Assembly: GCF_008728515.1 (NCBI RefSeq)
Contig: NC_044977.1
Span: 1,008,501 to 1,072,500 of the forward strand
Source: Papio anubis
Lineage: Eukaryota; Chordata; Mammalia; Primates; Cercopithecidae
DNA: 64,000 nt
Direction of reading: 5' to 3'
Part shown: positions 59,113 through 64,000 of the stretch, in pieces
How positions within the stretch are numbered: position 1 is the stretch's first letter
How the letters are laid out: every line of letters starts with the position of its first letter
Notes under the pieces: generated by a model
The model's database searches: none
Told to the model about the DNA's origin: nothing
What the model saw: only the letters and a program-made list of their open reading frames with translations
Position numbers and translations under genes: made by a program

Positions 59113-59245
59113 TATTTCAACAAATGTATTTATTTCATAGCTTTTGAGAAATTAATTTTATCCAATTTTAGTAGTAACATAGATCAGAAAAGCGATATAA
59201 AACTCTATTTTTTTGTTCATGAGCCTCTTAATTCTATTTGAATAC

Positions 59246-59248
<3 letters not shown>

Positions 59249-59287
<39 letters not shown>
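59249..59287 (+). repeat. (GT)n microsatellite
   Basis: About 19 uninterrupted GT units. Confidence 0.96.
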
Positions 59288-59290
<3 letters not shown>

Positions 59291-59793
59291 TTAAGTGTAT
59301 TCCAACCTACTGGCATTTATATATCAATAAGCAACCTTCACATCTTACAGATTGAACCTAAAAATTGGGCCTCATAGGTCAAACTTGGATCCTGCACATC
59401 TCCAAACATAGCCATTGGTGTCTTAAAGTCCCCCACTGTATTTATTTCCTTTTGACAGACCAGAGAAAGAGCCCCGGTCCCTCCCTTGATGTGAAATCAA
59501 TTTCCTTCTCTGTATTGAGGCTTGTTTCTCTTGTACTAAGATTACATCTAGTCTTCTTCCTCTAGCTGTCTGTGTTCTTAATGCATTACACGGTTCTGCT
59601 TGAAGGTCTGCTTTCCCTATATCTGGGTGATTTTAATTAGTCTTTTGAAGTTTCTTTTGAAATTCTTTTCTTTCCCTTTTGATTATGTACTGTCTACAAT
59701 TCCCCTTATCTCAGTCTTTATGTTAAATTCTTTTCTATATTATTGTTTCTTCTGGAAATTTAACTTCAGTTATCAGGGTGTTGGTCTGTTTAT

Positions 59794-59798
<5 letters not shown>

Positions 59799-59829
<31 letters not shown>

Positions 59830-59857
59830 CACATATACATACACATACACACAAATA
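59799..59857. repeat. (GT)n followed by (CA/CATA)n
   Basis: GT units 59799-59824, then 'actacacatatacatacaca' and 'tacacacaaatac'. The two halves are complementary in direction and can pair as a hairpin. Confidence 0.9.
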
Positions 59858-61964
59858 CATTTTTCTCTTTTTGAAATTATTGTCCTGCTTCCTCTTGCAC
59901 ACCCAGTGGAACAGAAATACATCCTGATTACTGCACTATGACTCAAAATGTCTAGATGAGTAAATAAATGTTCTCTGAACACTGAGATAGATTCTATGAC
60001 AATGAAGCTTACAAAAGAAATATTTTAGCACACTCATTCTGGTCAAGTTTTAAGGAAGGTACATTGAAGTTTGTCTTAAGTGTTTGCCAAAAAAAATGAA
60101 TAAAAATGAAACATTTTGGAAATGGTCACATCAAAAACAACTGCATCTTCTGAAATAAAGCACTTCAACTTCTCAGAGATGCAATCCAAAATGATTGGCA
60201 CACTCATCATTTAAAACTATGCAATAGAATTCCCAACAGCATTTAATGAGGAGGAGCTTCGGTCTACATTACAGAAATCCACAGTAGGGACCACCTCTAC
60301 TACTGGAATAATAAGCTTTTGTTTTTCACTTACTTCTCTAAGTTGCACTATATAAATACAGGTATATATATACATATCAGAGCATTCTCCCTATTTCCCA
60401 GGATTAACTTCTGCATATGATGAGAACATGGATCACTTCGTTTGTAGTCTTCTTATCATATTTGTTACTCAAATTACGAGCTGCACAGTCTCACTTGGAA
60501 TTGAATCTTGACTTGTGATTTGTGGACAAGTTCTTATGATGGATTAATGAGAAATTAGATTTTAAAAATTATGATCAATATAGGATTGATTCTATATTGA
60601 TTGATTCTATGTTGATGTAGAATCAACACTACATTTCTCTGCAACAAAAGTTGGGGAAGAAGACTTAAAATTCTGCTTACAATGGAAATAGACTTATTTA
60701 TTTTAATTGCAATTTTGAAGTGTTAGTCTTATACATGGTATGTGTGAAATAGTTTTATATGCTGTCATTCAGAAAAAAATGTAGAATAATACATCTGAAT
60801 TCTATCAAATGGTTGTTTATGAAATTATTTCTTTTTCAATATGTCAGTAATGGAATACTTTATAACAACCTGAACCTGCAGATTTTGCTTGAAAATGCAG
60901 TTTAGGACCCTGCAACAAATTAGTTTCCAGCTTCAGCATTTGCAGTTCCTACTGTGTTCACCCCTGAAATTAACCTATACAAATATCCCTTTATAAATGC
61001 TTATTTTCTATTTATGGCAGTTTTTAAGAACTCGTCATTTATTGGCAGACCAAGATGGAGAAGACCTCCTGCAGACACGTTCATTGTTGAGAACACCTGC
61101 TAGTGGATTTACCCACTTCAAAACTTATTAACTCATTAAAAATTTAATATTACCTCATCATCTTTTAGGTTCTAACTATTTTAAACTCTGACACCAATTT
61201 ATTAGAGAAGTAAACTGAGTTCTTTGTGTGTTTATAGTCTTTTGAATAACATTACCATGAAGAATGTTAATATCAGGTTGTATACTGTCAGTCCTCTTGT
61301 AAAGGAGTATGCATAATGTTTTTAAAGTCTCTGATATGGTTTAGAATAATACAGTGAAAGGGCATCAGTTATATGTATTCTAAAGAGATGTTGACTGCTT
61401 TAAACAATATAATATATGAAAAATATTTAAATAAGTAGGCAGATAAATTATGATGAGGTTCTCATCACGGAAAACACTATTCCATAATTATTCATGCACA
61501 AAAACCTAGGACAATTAGTGCCTAAAGGATTTATTATTATTTTACAGGTCATCAAGTTACTTGACAAAAAAATATGTAGGCAGTTAAGCTACCAAAGTCA
61601 AAATATTGAAAGCTACTGTCCATAGAAAATCAATACAATGTTAAGAGAAAATATATTTGAAAGTATAATCTGAATTATAATAAAGACAGTGTATTTGAAG
61701 GAGACTTCAAAGGATATATTGAATATATAATGTTACTTAGAGTTATTGTACAAAAGTAAAATATCCAAGTTTTTTTTTTCTATCCAAGGATATTTGTTGT
61801 GTTACTTAAGCTGCACTGGACTTACTCCAACAATGCACTTCAAATAACACAGGACCCCTGTCCTTAACTAAATTGAAGATATAAATTGAACAATAAGTTA
61901 ACATATGAGATTGGATATAACTTTATAGGTTCAAGAGTAAGTAAGTGATACTAACAAGGGCTAT

Positions 61965-62150
61965 GAGTCTATTCAGCAAATATCTTTGAAGCACCTCCTC
62001 CCTCCTCTGTCCCAGGTATTATTCTAGGTGTTAGGAACACATTAGTGAATTAAACAAATATTTTTGTCTTCATGGACCTTACAAAGGAGAAGACAAAAGA
62101 TAAGCAATGTAAATATAGAAAAAGTAAAATATATCGTATATTATTAGAGC
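61965..62150 (-). mobile_element. L2 LINE 3' end, antisense
   Basis: 'ttcagcaaatatctttgaag', 'cccaggtattattctaggtg', 'gaacacattagtgaattaaa', 'tgtcttcatggaccttacaa' and 'ataagcaatgtaaatataga' are the reversed L2 end in order. Confidence 0.8.
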
Positions 62151-62667
62151 AGATCTTACTGACATTGTAGTAGAAAGAGATTACTGGGCTTTACAGAATT
62201 ATCAGAATGATTAAAAAATGGATTGAATCATTCTAATAAGAATGGTTAAGAATGTCTAAGGGGCACAATGGAAAGTGGCTCACATGTGGGTGTTAGAATC
62301 ATACCTGCAGAGAGCAGTAAATCGATGACTGTGATGAGAGACGTTTCTATTAGGAAAGAGCAAGTGATGAGATTGGTATAGAAGTTAAAGCACAAATAGC
62401 CAAGTATAGTCATTATATTTTCAGTGATTGGGAAATGAAAAAAATTCATGCAACGTGTGTGCTAGGAAAACAAATATGGAAATGATGGTACCGGAAGGCA
62501 ACTGTGTATTGGAAATACAGCACTAATCTTATCACAAACTCCAGGCAGGATCTTGGCTCTCCCAGTTATCACCTCCTGAGAGTAGACAGTCTACGCATCA
62601 GAATTACAGAATTGCTTGTTGAAAGTAAAATACTCATAATGAATTAACAAATAATGGAATATTTTAT
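62151..62667. other. Unannotated
   Basis: No feature recognised; the minus-strand frame 62246-62449 has no support. Confidence 0.4.
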
Positions 62668-63205
62668 TAGTTTCCCATGGTGCTTAATAAATTATCTATA
62701 CTTAGTGGTTTAAAACAATATTCATTTATCATTGGACAGTTTCTGCGGGTCAGTAATCCAAGCAAGACATAGCTGGCCTTCTGCTCAGGATTTCACTAGG
62801 CTGAAATTTTATCAGAGACTTGACTTGGGAAAAGTCTTCTTCAAGCTCCCTCAGGTTGTTGGCAGAATTCATAGTATTATGGTTATAGGACTGAGATCAT
62901 CCTCTTTCTGGCTGTTGGCTAGTGGATGGGGTCTCTGTTTTTAGAGGCTGCCTGACTTCCACTGTTAGGTGGTGCTCCCCACAGTCTTCTCACACTGTGG
63001 CAGCTTGCTTCTTCAAACCAGTGAGGGAGAAAAGCCTCTCACCTCTGTCTACAAAGACAGAGTCTTCTATAACAAAGCATATTCAAAGATGTGATTATGA
63101 CCTTTTAAATTTCCCTTGATTAGATCAAATCACCAGTTCCCCCTGGATGCAAGAGGAAGAGACGGCACAAAGGTGCAACTTTAGGAGTCAGAAAATATTG
63201 GTATC
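62668..63205 (-). mobile_element. MaLR-type (MLT1-like) LTR, antisense
   Basis: 'attagtttcccatggtgctt', 'cttagtggtttaaaacaata', 'agtttctgcgggtcagtaat', 'ctctgctcaggatttcacta'-like text, 'ctcaggttgttggcagaatt' and 'cagcttgcttcttcaaacca' follow an old LTR family in reverse. Family assignment is uncertain. The plus-strand frames 62732-62944 and 62922-63119 fall inside it. Confidence 0.55.
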
Positions 63206-64000
63206 ACCTTGGGGACTCCCCACCATGAATGGGAAACTGAGTTTGTAGGTCACTCTTAGCAAAGACACCTTCTAACCTTATTTGTGGCTCATTTTAATGA
63301 TTGTATTTTTGCTTATCATATTTCTGAATTTTTTAAAAAATTAGAGGAGGCATTCTTTTTAAATTACCTTACATCATTTTTAGAACAGAGGAAGGGAGAG
63401 AGGTAAACATTTTAAACAAGGGAAATTTTTCAATTATGGAAAGATGAGAAAATTAGTGGCAGGATACAAAATTGACACTAGAGAACAGGACACTTTTTGA
63501 TATGTCAGAGAGAAGGTAAAAAAAACCTAGAATATGGAAAATACAATGGAAATAGGAAGAAAAGGTTTTATTTGAGAGATATTATTATGCGAAAATCAAA
63601 ATAAAATATGAATTGCCAATTTATTTTGACTGATAAGATTTAGAGTTCAAAATATAGGGAAATATAATGAGTTCTTGAGCCTAGGACATTAGAAGAATGG
63701 AGATATATGTCACAGAAACAGGAAAGTCATGAAGGAAAAAAAAAAAGTATGGAGAAAATGACCAGTGTTAATCATCAAATCACACCATACTGGAGAGTAG
63801 AAAAATGTACAAAGTTCCTGCAAATATCCATGTCTTAAAAACAAGGCACGCAATGTCCGAAGCAATTCAGCAACACGGAGGAAGGTCACACAATCAGTCA
63901 GAGGCACACCCAGTACCCCAACCCACACTTTTTGATTATTTGTAGCATCAAATGACTTTTTTTTGGACCACACTTACTTTTCAATATTGAATTCTGGTGA
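63206..64000. other. Unannotated; possible L1 trace at 63448-63545
   Basis: 'attagtggcaggatacaaaa' followed by 'actttttgatatgtcagaga' resembles part of L1 ORF2 (compare 53340-53420) but is short. The remainder, including the minus-strand 87-codon frame 63710-63973, has no recognised feature. Confidence 0.35.

Larger units (their letters stand above)
58726..61960. other. Unannotated apart from simple repeats
   Basis: No gene or transposon I can support. T/C-rich stretch 58760-59000 and frames at 59365-59565 and 59600-59941 have no recognised features. A small imperfect hairpin lies at 60604-60625 ('gattctatgttgatgtagaa'). Confidence 0.35.

Noticed and set aside
1..64000. tRNA, rRNA, snRNA genes and bacterial-type operons, ribosome-binding sites or terminators
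   Set aside because: None was recognised on reading both strands; the only tRNA-related sequences are MIR SINE heads. Small RNA pseudogenes could still be missed by eye.

Overview
This window is primate genomic DNA, AT-rich and without a recognisable functional gene. No long open frame shows codon structure, and nothing bacterial, viral-genomic or CRISPR-like is present. The order is fixed by Alu elements (Alu families of this type are primate-only). Two Alus (31616-31935 and 50320-50638) carry 'ggctcaagcctgtaatccc' in place of the common 'ggctcacgcctgtaatccc'. I associate this with Old World monkey Alu subfamilies, so a macaque/baboon/vervet-type genome is my best guess (inference, moderate confidence). 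The window looks like an intergenic or deep-intronic desert.

Layout. 1-2.4 kb: an antisense MaLR LTR split by an AluJ whose tail has become a ~290 bp polypyrimidine tract. 2.4-16.7 kb: mostly unannotated AT-rich DNA with one antisense L1 3' end (2426-2922) and old MIR/L2 remnants. 16.7-25 kb: MER5A-like copies (one with a 79-bp internal tandem duplication, one with a GAT microsatellite), an L1 fragment, a sense MaLR LTR, a tiny L1 with twin-priming inversion, an antisense AluY and an hAT fossil. 25-31 kb: mostly unannotated, with a (GT)n and a 15-bp minisatellite. 31.6-39 kb: AluY, a Tigger4/Zombi-like fossil with a transposase remnant, L2, a perfect 21-bp-arm palindrome, MIR, and a 4.4 kb antisense L1M that reaches its 5' end. 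40.2-41.2 kb: a solo MaLR LTR next to an hAT fossil interrupted by a second LTR fragment. 44.2-46.8 kb: Tigger-type fragment, MIR, then a nest: MaLR LTR containing MER2, which contains a ~340 bp segment copied from just downstream. 48.6-55.9 kb: an antisense Tigger1 split by a sense L1MA-type element, itself carrying Alus and GA-rich microsatellites. 56-64 kb: AluY, a polypurine tract, L2/MIR remnants, GT repeats and an antisense LTR.

Nothing here forms a working pathway. The only protein-coding traces are decayed transposase and reverse-transcriptase/endonuclease fragments. The scientifically useful content is the nesting order of insertions and a few rearrangement scars (templated duplication in MER2, twin-primed L1, deletion at the Tigger1/L1 junction, AT palindrome). 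I found no evidence of a new biological system. Repeat family names come from memory of consensus features and were not checked against a library; boundaries are usually good to about 5-30 bp.
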